A DNA stretch of 64,000 nucleotides. It comes from Notospermus geniculatus. Taxonomy: Eukaryota > Nemertea > Pilidiophora > Heteronemertea > Lineidae. The translations under genes were made by a program, and so were the position numbers. Positions 38,551 through 50,663 of the stretch are shown piece after piece; the stretch's first letter is position 1, and each line of letters begins with the position of its first letter. Location: contig NMRB01001693.1 in assembly GCA_002633025.1 (NCBI GenBank), forward strand, positions 79,322 through 143,321. The letters run 5' to 3'. The notes below the pieces were generated by a model, which was not told where the DNA came from, did not search any database, and saw nothing but the letters and a program-made list of their open reading frames with translations.

Positions 38551-40103
38551 AGGTGTCAAAAACATGGTGTGACAGATGAGTGACAGCTGCTATGATTATG
38601 ACAGGGAAATCCAATTCTATCTTTCGTTCTTCTGATGGCCCTATCTCCTCAAAATCAGGTATGAGTTTTGTTCATTTTGGCAGACCGCGCACAACGTGCA
38701 CGTGCAATGCATCGGATGGATTTGGGTCGTCACTTCATGACTTCACCATGATATCATGACCATGTTCACGGGACACGTGCACCATTCAAAATAAAAAGCA
38801 GCATGCACCAGTCATTGTGCACAGGCACACGATGTCACCCTAAATTAGAATAGAATAGCTGTAGCCTAGGCCTACATTATTGGGGCATATACATTGTACC
38901 GCAGGCCTAGCCTTATAGTACTATTGTATCATGATGACACCTGCTTTGGATGATTGCCAAGGGCCCTTTCCTCCCCCCCCCCCCCCCCCCCCCNCCCCCA
39001 TCACTGCATCAGCTTCACCTTCACTCGTGTCACTGCTGGCTGGCTTGTCAGACACAGCTCCCCAGAGGGGTCTCTAGTTTCGCAGTGCAAGTGTCCCCCT
39101 GCAACATTTCCCAACAAGTAACCCCAGCCCCAAGCCCTCCCCTGAATAAGAGGGGAGAGTTGGAATTTGGATCATGGCCGGATGGACGTATTCTGAGGAC
39201 CTTTTGATAGCCTAGATCATGAGATGCAAAACCAAGTGGGAAAGAGACATCCGCCCTTGGTTGGAAGTAGCTTGCAGGCCAGTGACAATGACATGGTGAT
39301 ACATACAATGACATGATGTATGAAATATTATGTAAAAAAAATCTGTCAAATCTTTTCTTTGCAAATACTTGTTAAAAATGATCTTCTGAGACCTTGCCTT
39401 CCATAAGCATTTGATGGCAAGAACCATTGCAGATAGAAGACCATTACCAGAAGGAGAATGGTTGTTTAATCTCCATGATTTGATCCACAAAATGTGGGAA
39501 GATCTCATGTTGTCGACAATTAATTGACATGTAGTATGACCTTTTCTTTCATCTCTCTGAGAATGTCACAAAAAGTTAGGAATGGTAATCTGTTTTTAGG
39601 TATTCAGCCGTGGTAGAATCAGAATATAACAACAAAATAGTTACAAAAGCTTGTTATAAGTTTCCAGTGGGATCGAGACTTACATTGTCTCCCGTAGAAC
39701 TTACTAGAGATTATTTCCGAGAGGTGAGAAACATAGTCATTTTGTGATCTGTTGTGGAGAGTGAGAGGTGTTTTCTTTTATTTGAGGAGGATTCTTCTTT
39801 GGAAGTATGAGAGTTGTGGTAAGTCAGTGTTTTAGTCTCGAGAATACATTGCGGTTTCCTAATCGGGGAAAAAGGGATTCAGTGCTTCTGCAAAAGGTGG
39901 CACCAGTATCTTAGTCAGATTCCCCTACATGTAGCTTTCATCAGGGATGAAGGAATCGGTTCCATTGTGAGAGGACGGAACCGGAGCGTCAGAGAATCTG
40001 TGATGTCAATGAGTCGCCGTCTCTCACCTGACCTCAACCAACCTTAGAGTACCAATTTGGTCTTAAATGTGATGGCTGATGTGTTTTCTAACTTTCCTCC
40101 TTG
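38551..40103. other. Intergenic, with a C homopolymer
   Basis: A C run with one N lies at about 38972-38999. No exon or element that I can support in the rest. Confidence 0.5.
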
Positions 40104-41335
40104 TACAGTACTGCCTGAAAGAAACCTCTCATGCGCCCTCGGACGCCCGCAAAACCGCCCTAGGAACGCCCTAGGATCGCCCGTTTCTTTCCGAGGGCGC
40201 ACTGCGGGCGTCCCGCGGACGCATTGCGGTCGTTCCTCGGTCGCAGCTCGGGCGCTCCTCGGTCGCGCTGCGGCCCTACTTCGGGCGTTAATTACATCAA
40301 CATGACATCAAAGTAGGCCTAAATGCCGCCGCCGGCTTCCGTCTTCGATGAACAACGCGCTGCCAACCCAGTAGGCCTACCCAGAATTCTAAAACTTTCC
40401 CGACATGTTCGTCAAAAACATCGCAGTCAGTTTCAAACTCATCGTCCCCGTACCTACCACAGCATCATGAACACAGCAGCATCCCGCATGTCCCAACAGT
40501 GTGCATTCATCAGGCACTGCATTCACTAGTATCATCATTATCATACATGCAGTTGCCCAGCAACGCCTGTCAATCACTCTCGGTCACCATCCAGTGTAAT
40601 AGGGATGGTGGTCCCACTATAGTATAATACTGCGTCGTCTACATGATGTAACTTCGGCCGTGCTAATTTTTTCTTCTTGAATTGGATACTTTGAAGGAGA
40701 AAATTCCTGTTTTATTTGAAATTTTCGAAGCCTTTCGTGAGACATAGGCCTATGTGACTTTACCGACGGAATGAATTTCGCTCCCGGGACAACGCAGGGT
40801 AGGGCCTGGATGCAATAGGGAATTGGATTGTGGTTAAAATGAATAAAAACCAAATGATTGAAAAGATTTTTGATTATTCACAGCTTCATGGATTTGGAAT
40901 CGTATTTTGGCAGGTTTTTTGCAGCGTATTTTGGAAGCAATTTATCCCGTATCTGAGCACTGCAAATCGTACTGCCGTATCGACGATGTTATTCCCGTAT
41001 CAAATAGGCCTTCGCGTATCCCGTACGGGTTGGCAGCCCTGCCGGCCTGTCACGGACCGACCGCTGTCGGTAACACTGAAAGAATTCTGTTCATTTGATG
41101 TTCACCGCTAATTACCATGCTGTTTCGGGCGCGTGTCTGTTGGACTCCGGGCGCATTTCGGATGCGTTCGGGAGTTTCACGGTCGCACTGCGGGCGATCC
41201 TCGGCCGCTCCGCGGGCGCTTCTCGGGCGCACTGCGGGCGTTTTTAAAAATGCCCGCGGAACGCCCTAGGATCGCCCGCAGGCGCCCTAGGAAAATCCTA
41301 GGGCGCATGAGAGGTTTCTTTCAGGCAGTACTGTA
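40104..41335. mobile_element. 1232-bp GC-rich terminal-inverted-repeat element
   Basis: Both ends carry a near-perfect 35-bp inverted repeat starting TACAGTACTGCCTGAAAG. Sub-terminal regions are arrays of CGGGCG, TCCTCGGTCGC and CGCCCTAGGA-type blocks. No transposase frame is visible. A right-end fragment is at 42438-42523. Confidence 0.85.
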
Positions 41336-42437
41336 TATTTAGCTGAGGTCTTGAAGTTGACTTGCTTGAAGCTTGCAAAATTGGAAATGGTGGGATTATA
41401 GTTTTCTTTCGTCTGGGTCCCTTCCGGATATTCATGCCAAGCCTCCCGGAATAACTATACGAAGGATAAGTCGATTCCATTCAACAGAATTGACCATTCA
41501 ATGCCATTAGGCAAGCAAATGCAGCTTGCTATAATTTACATGTATGTATTTACATGTATGTAATCATTTGTCAAAAAGGAAAACATGCATATATACATGC
41601 AAACAAATAGTGATTGATTAGTATTTCGGTAATCAACATTTATGGGGATAACTCATCCACATGCATTCTCTTAGCTCTATCTGAACACTGCCGTGATTGT
41701 TATTGAAAGTGAGTTCATATTGATAAAGGTGTGGTGTATAAACATCGCTTTTGCAACATTTCAACACGAAAAATCAATACCACCTCACAAGTCACATGAA
41801 AGGATAATGTGACTGCCAGACATGCATGGTACTATATCATGTATAAGCTCTCATTCAGCTACAGATGGCATATTATGGAGCTCAATCGATATACGACTGT
41901 TGCTGGTGAATATATTGTATTCCAATGTATCATAATGTGACTTGCCGTCTCTGCATGAGAGAATCAGCATTGCCTCTTCCTATGAGTCATTCTGCATGAA
42001 AATTACAATATAACATAATACAGGGTCGCCCAAAAAATACACAAGGATATGTCCACTACCCAAAGATCATGCAAAACTACAGTACGCTGCACAATGACCA
42101 ACCTTCTTCGACGCATCCCATCATCGTATCTTCCGTGAATGTTGCACGCTAAAGTGGAAGGCACACAGTGAAGATATTTGCGTCATTCACCCGTGCTGCG
42201 TGTACGTCACGCAGAAGAGACGTGTGACGTACTCGTAACAGACACAATGACACAAAGAATTGAAGCGTACCTTTCGCATACATCACGACCCCCTGAAGTG
42301 TTTTTGGGCACTTTAGACAAAATCTGCTTCCAAATGAATTAATTGAACCCTAAAATAGCAATTTTTGCTGTATGACAAATTCTTAAAATTGAATTGGTGC
42401 ACTAATATCAGTGACCCAATTCAATATTACGATAAAA
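41336..42437. other. Intergenic, no recognised gene
   Basis: Contains ACATGTATGT-type simple sequence near 41535-41565. Nothing else supported. Confidence 0.45.
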
Positions 42438-42523
42438 ACGCCCGCGGAACGCCCTAGGATCGCCCGCAGGCGCCCTAGGAAAATCCTAGGGCGCATGAGA
42501 GGTTTCTTTCAGGCAGTACTGTA
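42438..42523. mobile_element. Right-end fragment of the 40104 element
   Basis: About 86 bp matches 41250-41335, including the terminal CAGGCAGTACTGTA. The rest of the element is absent. Confidence 0.9.
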
Positions 42524-42529
42524 TAAATC

Positions 42530-42676
42530 AGGGCCGACGCCAAGAAAATCCGATAGCACTAACAGTGCCTAACACTGTTAGTAACAGAGAGGTATGCAAT
42601 GCCTTTTACCTTTACAGAATTTCACTGTTAGGCCCTGTCAGTGTTAGTGCTATCGGAGTTTCTTGGCAGTTGGCTC
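42530..42676. repeat. Foldback related to intron 2 element
   Basis: Arms GGGCCGACGCCAAGAAAATC and complement, with CCGATAGCACTAACAG inside; same family as 1619-1749. Confidence 0.82.
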
Positions 42677-43578
42677 AGGATGAAAAATGATGTGTTTTGA
42701 CTCTGGGTCAAAATCTGTTACAATAATGTGATATTGTTCCAAAAAGCCTTCCAGCCACCCACCCAGGGTCAACACCATGATTAACTACTTCCTGTTCAAA
42801 ATATTCATCAAGGAAGGACAATATCTCCCTCCAGGCAGATCTGGATACCTCTGCCCAATAGAATTATCTCATTACCTTAAATTTTCTGTGATGTATGGCG
42901 TCCTGGAACCCCAAAGCAACACCTCTTGATAAAATAGGTCATGGCTTATTGAGCTTTGATAGGTAAATGATCACGACCATTGACAGACAGCTGGCGTGAG
43001 CTTCAAGATGGTGTGCGCGTGAGATATGACTCAAAGTGTGGCTAAACTTGTTGCGTTTGCACCAAGATGACAGTTCAGTTGGATTACTAGGATTGGGAGG
43101 ATGTTGTTCGCTGTCTCAGCCGCACCGTCCAGCGTTGTGGTAAGTCGAATGGTCGACAATTTCAAACTTACATATGTAACTTTGAAACTTACATATGTAA
43201 GTTTGATATATCATACTTGGGTAAACATCGAAGGACTATTTATAGCACTTTTTGGCAAGTTTTCCTTCCTACTGTGTACTGGCCTACAGAATACATAGAA
43301 TGGTAGTGTTACCCCTCTGTTTGTTTATCCTCTGCTTGAGAAATATTCCCTACATGTATGTGACACTGACACTGGTGAATGACATTGACAGGTGTCATGT
43401 AAGGCCTATTTGAGATTTAGCTATGGAGCATCTTATCCTCAAATCAGTTGAAAGACCGGTAGTTGGTCAGTGATGGCGTGTGTGTGTGGATATAGTGGAG
43501 TTGAAACTGGGAGCAAAAGTTTTCACAAATCCATATTGTCAAAGTTTCCCATGGTCATACATGTCCGTGAAGTTAGAT
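42677..43578. other. Intergenic with a short palindrome
   Basis: AAACTTACATATGTAAGTTT (near 43188-43207) is a perfect 20-bp palindrome. No gene recognised. Confidence 0.5.
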
Positions 43579-43782
43579 CCTAGTTCCTAGTTCCTGGTTC
43601 CTGATTCGCGAATCAGGAACTAGGACCTAGATCTTAGTTCCTGGTTGGTGATTCAGGTCCTAGTTCCTGATTCAAGTCCTGGTTCCTGATTCAAGTCCTG
43701 GTTCGATTTTACCATTTTAATTAACCATTTTCGAGCCATTTCCTGATTCAGGTCCTAGTTCCTGATTCAAGTCCTGGTTACA
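43579..43782. repeat. CCTAGTTCCTGATTC-type simple repeat
   Basis: Irregular array of CCT(A/G)GTTCCTGATTC units in two blocks, including an inverted pair around TTCGCGAATC. A 60-bp spacer lies between the blocks. Confidence 0.85.
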
Positions 43783-44496
43783 TCTCGAGGAGGAGCTGCA
43801 TGTTGTGGCAAAACATACCACCAAGTACCTCGTTACAGTGCCATTAAAGTAGATAATTGTCTCTTGAAATACTTGTTTCACAAATGGAGTGAAAACAACG
43901 AACAGTCGGTATTGAGTTTTTGACATTAGTGGCATCTTCTGAATAGATTAGAAATGACTGCTGTGCTATCTAGTGCAGAAAATAGGCAGGAATGGTTTTG
44001 TGGACAATTATAAATTATAAATTCTGTTCTTAACTCTCAACATATCACTGTAACCATTGGATAAATGCATGCTGTGATGTTGTTTAATTCAAATCGAACC
44101 AAATTCTGAGTTAAGATGCCCACTGTGCAACAACAGTAGGCCTACATGCACAGAATTATGTAAACACAGCACATACATACATGTACATTGACATGGACCT
44201 CACAAGCATCTCAGTCGGAATGTTTTAACTGTATAGTATCAACTGGTGTATAAAGATAGGATGGATAACCTTTTACCTGTTTTTGCGTTATTCTAATTCT
44301 TCATACTTACATATCGATAACATACCAGATTGCCAACAATGCCACAGAGGTATTCTACCATCTATATTTATCAGGGACGCGGCATCGGAACACCTTCTGG
44401 GCTAATCTCACTGGTGATGCATGCTTCTGTGCTTTTTCGCTGTAAAATTTGGCCTCAAAATGTTACGTACCGGTATACGTAACATTTGAGTCAATG
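43783..44496. other. Intergenic, no recognised feature
   Basis: No exon, SINE or foldback that I can support. Confidence 0.4.
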
Positions 44497-44646
44497 GGGA
44501 GGTTTCGAAATCAAACGATAAACCAAACTTTTACGACAACGTTATTTTTCATACTACAAATTAACCAGATTTTGCATTGCATTTTCGGTACAAAAATAAA
44601 GTTGTCGTTAACGTTTACGTTTATCGTTTGATTTCGAAACCTCCCT
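44497..44646. repeat. Foldback element, GGGAGGTTTCGAAATC termini
   Basis: The left terminus pairs with GATTTCGAAACCTCCC at the right; the interior has ACGACAACGTTATTTTTCAT. A sister copy is at 50513-50663. Confidence 0.9.
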
Positions 44647-44724
44647 ATCGACAAGCCATAACTCAAACATCCATCAGATAGATGCATGCACACTGCATGC
44701 ACACTAGGTTAACAGACAGCGTAA

Positions 44725-44907
44725 AGGCCCGTTTCCACTATAGCGGATTCCGCCGCGTCTTGCGGCGACCGGAGCGGTTTTCACAGGCATTGGGATAATC
44801 CGTAGGCCATTGTGTTGTTAAGCCATCGAAGGATTATCCAAAGACCTGTGAAAACCGCACCGCTCGCCGCAAGACGCGGCGGAATCCGCTATAGTGGAAA
44901 CGGGCCT
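44725..44907. mobile_element. 183-bp foldback MITE, TAA target duplication (second copy)
   Basis: Same length and termini as 10350-10532, with TAA at 44722-44724 and 44908-44910. The body has GCGGCGAC, AACCGC and GGATTATCC arms. Confidence 0.92.
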
Positions 44908-45300
44908 TAACGCGTTTCACGCTGCGTGATGCGTCAAATCTTTTGTTATTTTCGCCGCTCTACTTCCAAACAATGGGCGAAGCGTCAAAACGCTCACGCT
45001 ACCGCTTCTGTGGAAACGGGCCTTAAGGCCTGAACCCACTGTCGCGTTTTGCCGCCGCGGTTTTATCACCGCGCGACAAATTCTTTGTTATATTCTCGGT
45101 CCGCTGCCTTTTAACAAAGCATTTTCTGCCGCTGCGTTTTCCCGCTGCGCGAAAACGCGTCAGTGGGTTCAGGCCTTTAAGGCTCGTTTCCACAGACGCG
45201 TTTCACGCTGCGTGATGCGTCAAATCTTTTGTTATTTTCCGCCGCTCTGCTTCCAAACAGTGGGCGAAGCGTCAAAACACTCACGCTACCGCTAGGTGAC
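44908..45300. mobile_element. Nested foldback cluster
   Basis: Two partial copies of a CGCGTTTCACGCTGCGTGAT element (44911-45022 and 45181-45300) flank a 151-bp foldback at 45026-45176. The latter starts AGGCCTGAACCC and has TTA at 45023-45025 and 45177-45179. The cluster directly abuts the 183-bp MITE. Confidence 0.85.
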
Positions 45301-45383
45301 TACTTCACGCTGTTGCACGAATATGGCGGTTTTTAAGAGTGGCTAAGCCAAGTAATTTACTACATCAGTCATCGTATGGGCGT

Positions 45384-45588
45384 CGACGCGGATTTCTTTT
45401 CCTAACCGGTATATCCATTACGAACTTACGAAGTGAATAGAGGGTTAATGGTTGGGTAAGTGTAAGGGTTAGGGTTAGGGTCAGGGTTAGTGTTGGGAGT
45501 GGTATCAGGATTAGGATTAGCTTTTGTTATATGTTAGGAAAAAAAGTTGGTCGCAATGGATATATCGGTTAGGAAAAAAGTTCGCGGG
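45384..45588. repeat. Foldback enclosing TTAGGG-like repeats
   Basis: Arms around TTTCCTAACCGGTATATCCA and the complement near 45550-45585. The interior (about 45465-45490) has four TTAGGG-like hexamers. Confidence 0.75.
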
Positions 45589-46316
45589 CAGGACAGGCGA
45601 GGAAAAGTACTACATGTAGTACGATCCTCAGAACCAACGTACCAAAGTACCAACGACACCAGATCGGCTAATCAGTAAAAAACCGGAAAAAAAACAACTC
45701 AAGCAACCCGTCGGACCTTGAATCCGGGGCCACCTCCTCTGCATGTATCAATGCGTTGATTACTGAAAGGAATTAAAGATAACACAATCTATTCGAGGAA
45801 AAATGACGTTTAGATGAAAATTTTAATGGTATTAGTTCATCAACAACGATGTAGCTGTGACTGAATCAAGAATGGAATTCTGAATAATTAATCTTGAACG
45901 AAATTAGGGAGTGTCTCTCTGCTATGTTGTTATATCTCTTACAAATGTATATATTAGTGAACAAGCAGATCTTTTAGAAATAAGCTCGTCATAAAGTCGA
46001 TACACAAGGTTTCCAAAACTTTTACAGTTACTTCCTTCACGTTAATTGGTCCCTTCCTTCACGTTGATTGGTCCTAATAGTGAGTTGGATCCATTATGCT
46101 GAAAGGTCAGCATGTATAGTGCGAAACTTCGGAGAAGCTGCAAAGTGAAGTGGTTCGCATGAAAGGTACCGGTATACACAGTCATGATTGGCTATAAAGC
46201 ATGTCGGTGGCTCTCTTCAGCCATGCACACGTTGCACACACGGACAGGCTAAGGTGTGGTTGTCTAGATGGTGGTGTTAATGGTCTTGCACACCCTGTTT
46301 CCAGGTTTCGACTTTG
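45589..46316. other. Intergenic, possible decayed SINE head
   Basis: About 45690-45780 resembles a degraded minus-strand tRNA-like head (GGACCTTGAATCCGGGGCCA). Otherwise no feature. Confidence 0.3.
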
Positions 46317-46474
46317 TTAAGCGGCCTATCCACGTGCAATATTATTGCACAATATGAGGATCAAAATGGGCAGTGTTATTGCTAATCTTTCTTCCATCCA
46401 TTTGCCAAAAGCACGTGACACCCATTTTGGCCCCATATTGTGCAATAAATATTGTACGTGGATGGACCGCTTAA
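46317..46474. repeat. Foldback with TTAA at both ends
   Basis: TTAAGCGGCCTATCCACGTG and its complement; inner arms TTGCACAATATG. About 158 bp. Confidence 0.85.
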
Positions 46475-46504
46475 AATAGGTTATTTAAATGTGTCTAATG
46501 ATGT

Positions 46505-47248
46505 CAGGGGCCGGTTTCACAAAGAATCTTAAGTCAGTAGGCTTAAGTCACTATTTTTGGCTAAGCCAAGACACTGACTTAGGCCCATTTCACAAAGCGA
46601 CTAAAGTCTGACTTAGCTAAGTCAGTAGCCTGTGACTTAAGCCATGCAGAAATGAATCACATGACGAGTCACATGATCCGGTCACCATGGTCACCAGTGT
46701 AAACACTCAAAATGGCAGATTCTCAAAGCAAACGCCCACACCTAGGCCTAAACGAAGCCACATTCATGCATTGCCTACCACTTTGGCCAAAGTTCTGGAC
46801 GGGGAGACTTCGGGTGGATGAACATCAACGTCATCATGCATGCATGGTCATGATGTATGCAGGCCTAGGCCCATCAAGCCTGCAACAGTGGACTGCGACA
46901 TCCAACACGAAATCCTCGCACTGACTGAAAGAATCATGACGCGGCGCGGCATGGGTCACACAACGTCAACAATTCAGCGTAAGTGGGGTCATGAAGTGCG
47001 TTGAGACTCCTACGGGGAACCCAGGCCTAGATACACACAAAAATATTCGCGAAGTGGGAAGTTTCTCAAGAGGGCAGCCATATTTAAGTCAACTCCAGCT
47101 GACTTAAGCCTCCTAGCTACCCGTCTTAACTTTAAGACACTTTTTTGGCTTAGGTTTTTTTGAGAACTGCAGACTTAGGCCTAAGCCAGGTAAATTGAGG
47201 CTTAAGTCAACAAAACTGACTTAAGATTCTTTGTGAAACCGGCCCCTG
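46505..47248. mobile_element. 744-bp terminal-inverted-repeat element
   Basis: CAGGGGCCGGTTTCACAAAG at the left and its exact complement at the right; inner repeats of CTTAAGTCA/TGACTTAAG. CAGGGGCC-type ends are common among hAT-like non-autonomous elements. No matching 8-bp flanks. A small internal frame (46712-46924) has no recognised domain. Confidence 0.82.
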
Positions 47249-48394
47249 ATTTCATTCCTCGTCGTTGCTGCCGCTAAGCTGCCTATTGTTTACCGTTTCG
47301 GATGAGTAGGTTTTTCCACATGGATGTCAATTTGCATATTCGATCGTAAGAACAGCGTTGAATCAGCAGCAGTTTATACAAACCGTCAATAAAATGTCAC
47401 CGAAATGTTTTGGTACTACATCCCAATGACTGTTGAAATTATTGCTTTCCTGAAAAAGTCGTCACAGCAAACTTAATACAGCCTGTGTTCAAACATGAAC
47501 CACTGATCGTCAAGCAACAAAACATGTGGTATTAGTCTTGCCTCGGAACAACATCATCTTTCCTCGACAAGACCTACTTATTGTTTGACAACGTAGATTT
47601 GAAGTACAAATTGATATTTTGGAGTGGAAATATGAAGTGGGAAAGTACCGAATGCAGTCGGGGTAACTGGTGTGTACTTCCTCGTGCTTTGAATATACAA
47701 TTCAAATATCTCACACTGATAGTTCTCATGTTGCTGTGGACGGTTTCACTTGTTAGGTGAAAGTCAAAATCATCTGATCAAAATGTTAACCAATGCAAGA
47801 CCATCATTAACAATGAATTTGGCAGGTTTCCTCAGCTAGTCGCATTCAAAGACCCCTGATGGAACATTCTTTTTGATGTCAATTTGCGTCTCCATTTCTC
47901 GCCACCATTTCTAGGCCATATCAAAAGCAACATGTGGCTGCGTGACCCAATTGACCACTGCGTTTTATATACTTCATTGATTTACCAATATTTTCTCTGA
48001 TCAAAATCACACCTAAGCATTTCTCACGAAATGAACCTTAAATTAGCCGAGATATATAGAGAAAAACTATACACTAAACACCACATATTTAGTGTAATTA
48101 CCATTAAGCTATACCACAGAATGATTTATATTGGAGTGCGCGTCCAAAATATGGGAGAGTCGTCGATTAAAAGTACATTTTCTGGGTGTTAAGCAGATAC
48201 AGATGTTTGAGACGGAGAAAAATGGTCTCATAAAAGCCGTGGGAATGGTCGGGGGTTTGTCAAAAGGCCTCTGCCGACCTCACAGCTGGGCATAAAGGCC
48301 CGTGTACACTATCAACATTTCAGGACACATGTTGGGACACAGCTGGGCATAAAGGACTCTGACCGGGTACGGCTTTCTGTACCCTATAGAGGTT
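47249..48394. other. Intergenic, small duplication
   Basis: GGACACAGCTGGGCATAAAGG-like sequence occurs twice (about 48283 and 48333). No gene recognised. Confidence 0.5.
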
Positions 48395-48582
48395 TCATGA
48401 CGACACGATGCCACCATATTGGCCGTCAAAATGCCAAGCGAATCACGGCATGAACACAGCGTCAACACACAGATCGTGACGCCAACAATGTCATGACGTG
48501 ATAGTTTTGACGTCATCGCCGGTCATTTGACGCCCAACATGGCCGATTCTTTGCAGTCACGTGACCGGTGTGACGTCAGTGA
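48395..48582. repeat. Foldback fragment, relative of 14013
   Basis: TATAGAGGTTTCATGACGAC at the left, inner TTGGCCGTCAAAATG and CATTTGACGCCCAACATGGC. Its right part is cut by the N gap. Confidence 0.75.
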
Positions 48583-48637
48583 NNNNNNNNNNNNNNNNNN
48601 NNNNNNNNNNNNNNNNNNNNNNNNNNNNNNNNNNNNN
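48583..48637. other. Assembly gap (55 N)
   Basis: Run of N inside the foldback above. Confidence 0.99.
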
Positions 48638-49238
48638 GGTGACCGGATCCCTCTGCCATTCTACCAGCGAATCCTATTACAGATTGGATTCCATGCGGGC
48701 CTACTCGACACTTCAAATGAAATCAATTTCTCACGTCACCACTTGTTGTGCCCACACCAGGTGAAGTAGGAGGCAGCAGAGCACTTCAATATCCGGGGCT
48801 CTTTTGCAGCCAGTGACAGACGCTTGGATATTGCTATAAATGTACATGTACAAGGAAGGTTGACTTCCTTTTGAAGAGGTTCCCTGTACACACGACGTTT
48901 CTGCAATTACCATGACATTACAGTGCTGAGCGCCTCAGTAGGTGCACTGTAGTACACTTACATGTACATGTACATGTAGTAGCCCACTTTTACCAGGTGA
49001 ATGCTTCTTGGCCACTCTAGACCCAGCTGTAAATTGGTGGTCCTATTATCGGTAATATATACGTCTAATATTTTCCAACAAAATTAGCCCAATGAGTACG
49101 TGTAATGTTCTTTCGTTATTTGTTGTTTGTTTGTTTTTTTCAGGATTAAAACCGATTCAGGAACTGATTGCATCTGAGTGAAACTAAGACGTATATTTAA
49201 AGGTACGTTGTACGTTGGTTTGAGGTACGATCATAGAA
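48638..49238. other. Intergenic, ACATGT simple repeat
   Basis: Short TACATG repeats near 48957-48977. No other feature. Confidence 0.45.
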
Positions 49239-49431
49239 TAAAGGCGCCTCTCCACGTGACAGTTTTCTACCGAAAGTTTGCTGTCAGATAGTCAATTATT
49301 GCTCTCAGACAGCAATAATTGCTGTCACACAGCCAGTACTGTATGACAGCAATTGTTGCTGTCTGAGAGCAATAAGTGACTATCTGACAGCAAACTTTCG
49401 ACAGAAAACTGTAACGTGGAGCAGCGCCTTT
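49239..49431. repeat. Foldback element, AAGGCGCC termini
   Basis: The left arm (AAGGCGCCTCTCCACGTGAC) pairs with the right for about 85 bp, with inner repeats of TGCTGTCAGA and AGACAGCAATAATTG. Confidence 0.9.
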
Positions 49432-49799
49432 AATGTCATGACTCGTCTAGTTCTATGGTCATTAGGCTTTGGCCAAAGGATAGGGCCTACTGCTGTATCG
49501 ATCATTAGAGGGATTGCTAACCCGACAAGTATTTGGCCTACAGTAATCGATAGACCACCCCAGATACTTGACCACATGGTATTCAGTAGCTTTCACAATA
49601 CATAATTGATTCATACACAAAATGTGCTCAGAAACAGCTGTAGTTGTGAAAAGCAAGTGGTTGCAAATCGAACCGATCCATGGTGTTCGGGAATCTCGTT
49701 ACGCTCCTTCTGGAGTAGGCTTTCTAACAGGCATTGGCATCCCAAAAATGTATCCCGTATTGTTGGCTGTGTGGTGACTTTAGACGGTTGTATCATCTA

Positions 49800-49968
49800 T
49801 AGATGAGTTTCCCTAGCAGCCATCTTGCCAAAATTAGGTCATCGTCATGGTGACGGATGATTGGTTCTCCCATTCCACTTCGGGAACCAATCATCTGCAG
49901 GCTCTGGAAGAGAATTCCCATGGTGATGACCTAATTTTAGCAAGATGGCTGCCAGCGAAACTCATCTA
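49800..49968. repeat. Foldback element, TAGATGAGTTTCC termini
   Basis: TAGATGAGTTTCCCTAGCAG and its complement at 49940-49968; inner arms AATTAGGTCATC and GATGATTGGTTC. TA at the edges. Confidence 0.9.
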
Positions 49969-50309
49969 TTGGGTCATCCATCCGACTAGCCGCACTCGGC
50001 GGCGCTGATGACCAGCCTGCCGATCACGAAACAAAAGTGGAAGGGCGCAGTGGACGATATGATGTAGCCGTTCTGAGGGCTGGAATCTCTCAAAGGCTTG
50101 TTTGAGCAAATGATAGTTTGGCCTATATATCCCTGAGTTGAGCCACGTCGACGATTGGGGGAACATTTTCCCCAAACCCATCTGTCGGGCTGCCAAAGTA
50201 TACGGGTTGTGTCGGCCAAGGTCGTTGTCCAGACCCCATTCTTGGCACTTCACGTCACCCAGAACCGTTCTCTTTGGAGGCAAATGTCCTCCAGTCTCGT
50301 TCATTTCTC
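49969..50309 (-). pseudogene. Possible coding remnant, unrecognised
   Basis: Two overlapping minus-strand frames (49966-50304 and 49986-50219) are longer than expected by chance. They have protein-like composition, for example TTRILWQPDRWVWGK and PFHFCFVIGRLVISAAEC. I cannot assign a family. Chance or a broken exon are both possible. Confidence 0.2.
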
Positions 50310-50512
50310 TTCGCTAATGACTTCATAATAGCTTTTGAAACCACTACATTCATCAAGTATTCATTCTAAATATCAAATTACACAACTTAGTGATGTTAAG
50401 TTTTATTTCTACCCGGCATTAATCTATAAAATAGAAGTGTCGGGATAGGTTGGCATGTGGACCTTTTTGTGGAACGGATCACGAGAGAAATACCACTGAC
50501 TAGAAACACATC

Positions 50513-50663
50513 AGGGAGGTTTAGAAATCACACTATAAACGTAAACTTTACGACAACGTTATTTTTCATACTACACATTAACCAGATTTTATATTGCATT
50601 TTCGATACAAAAAAACGTTGTCGTTATCGTTTACGTTTATCGTTCGATTTCTTAACCTACCTA
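50513..50663. repeat. Foldback element, sister of 44497
   Basis: AGGGAGGTTTAGAAATCACA and the complement, with the same inner ACGACAACGTTATTTTTCAT. More diverged than 44497. Confidence 0.88.

Noticed and set aside
45465-45490. Telomere or chromosome-end sequence
   Set aside because: Only about four imperfect hexamers, inside a foldback and with ordinary sequence on both sides.
46712-46924. 70-codon frame inside the 744-bp element
   Set aside because: No transposase-like or other recognisable domain. The element is too short to be autonomous.
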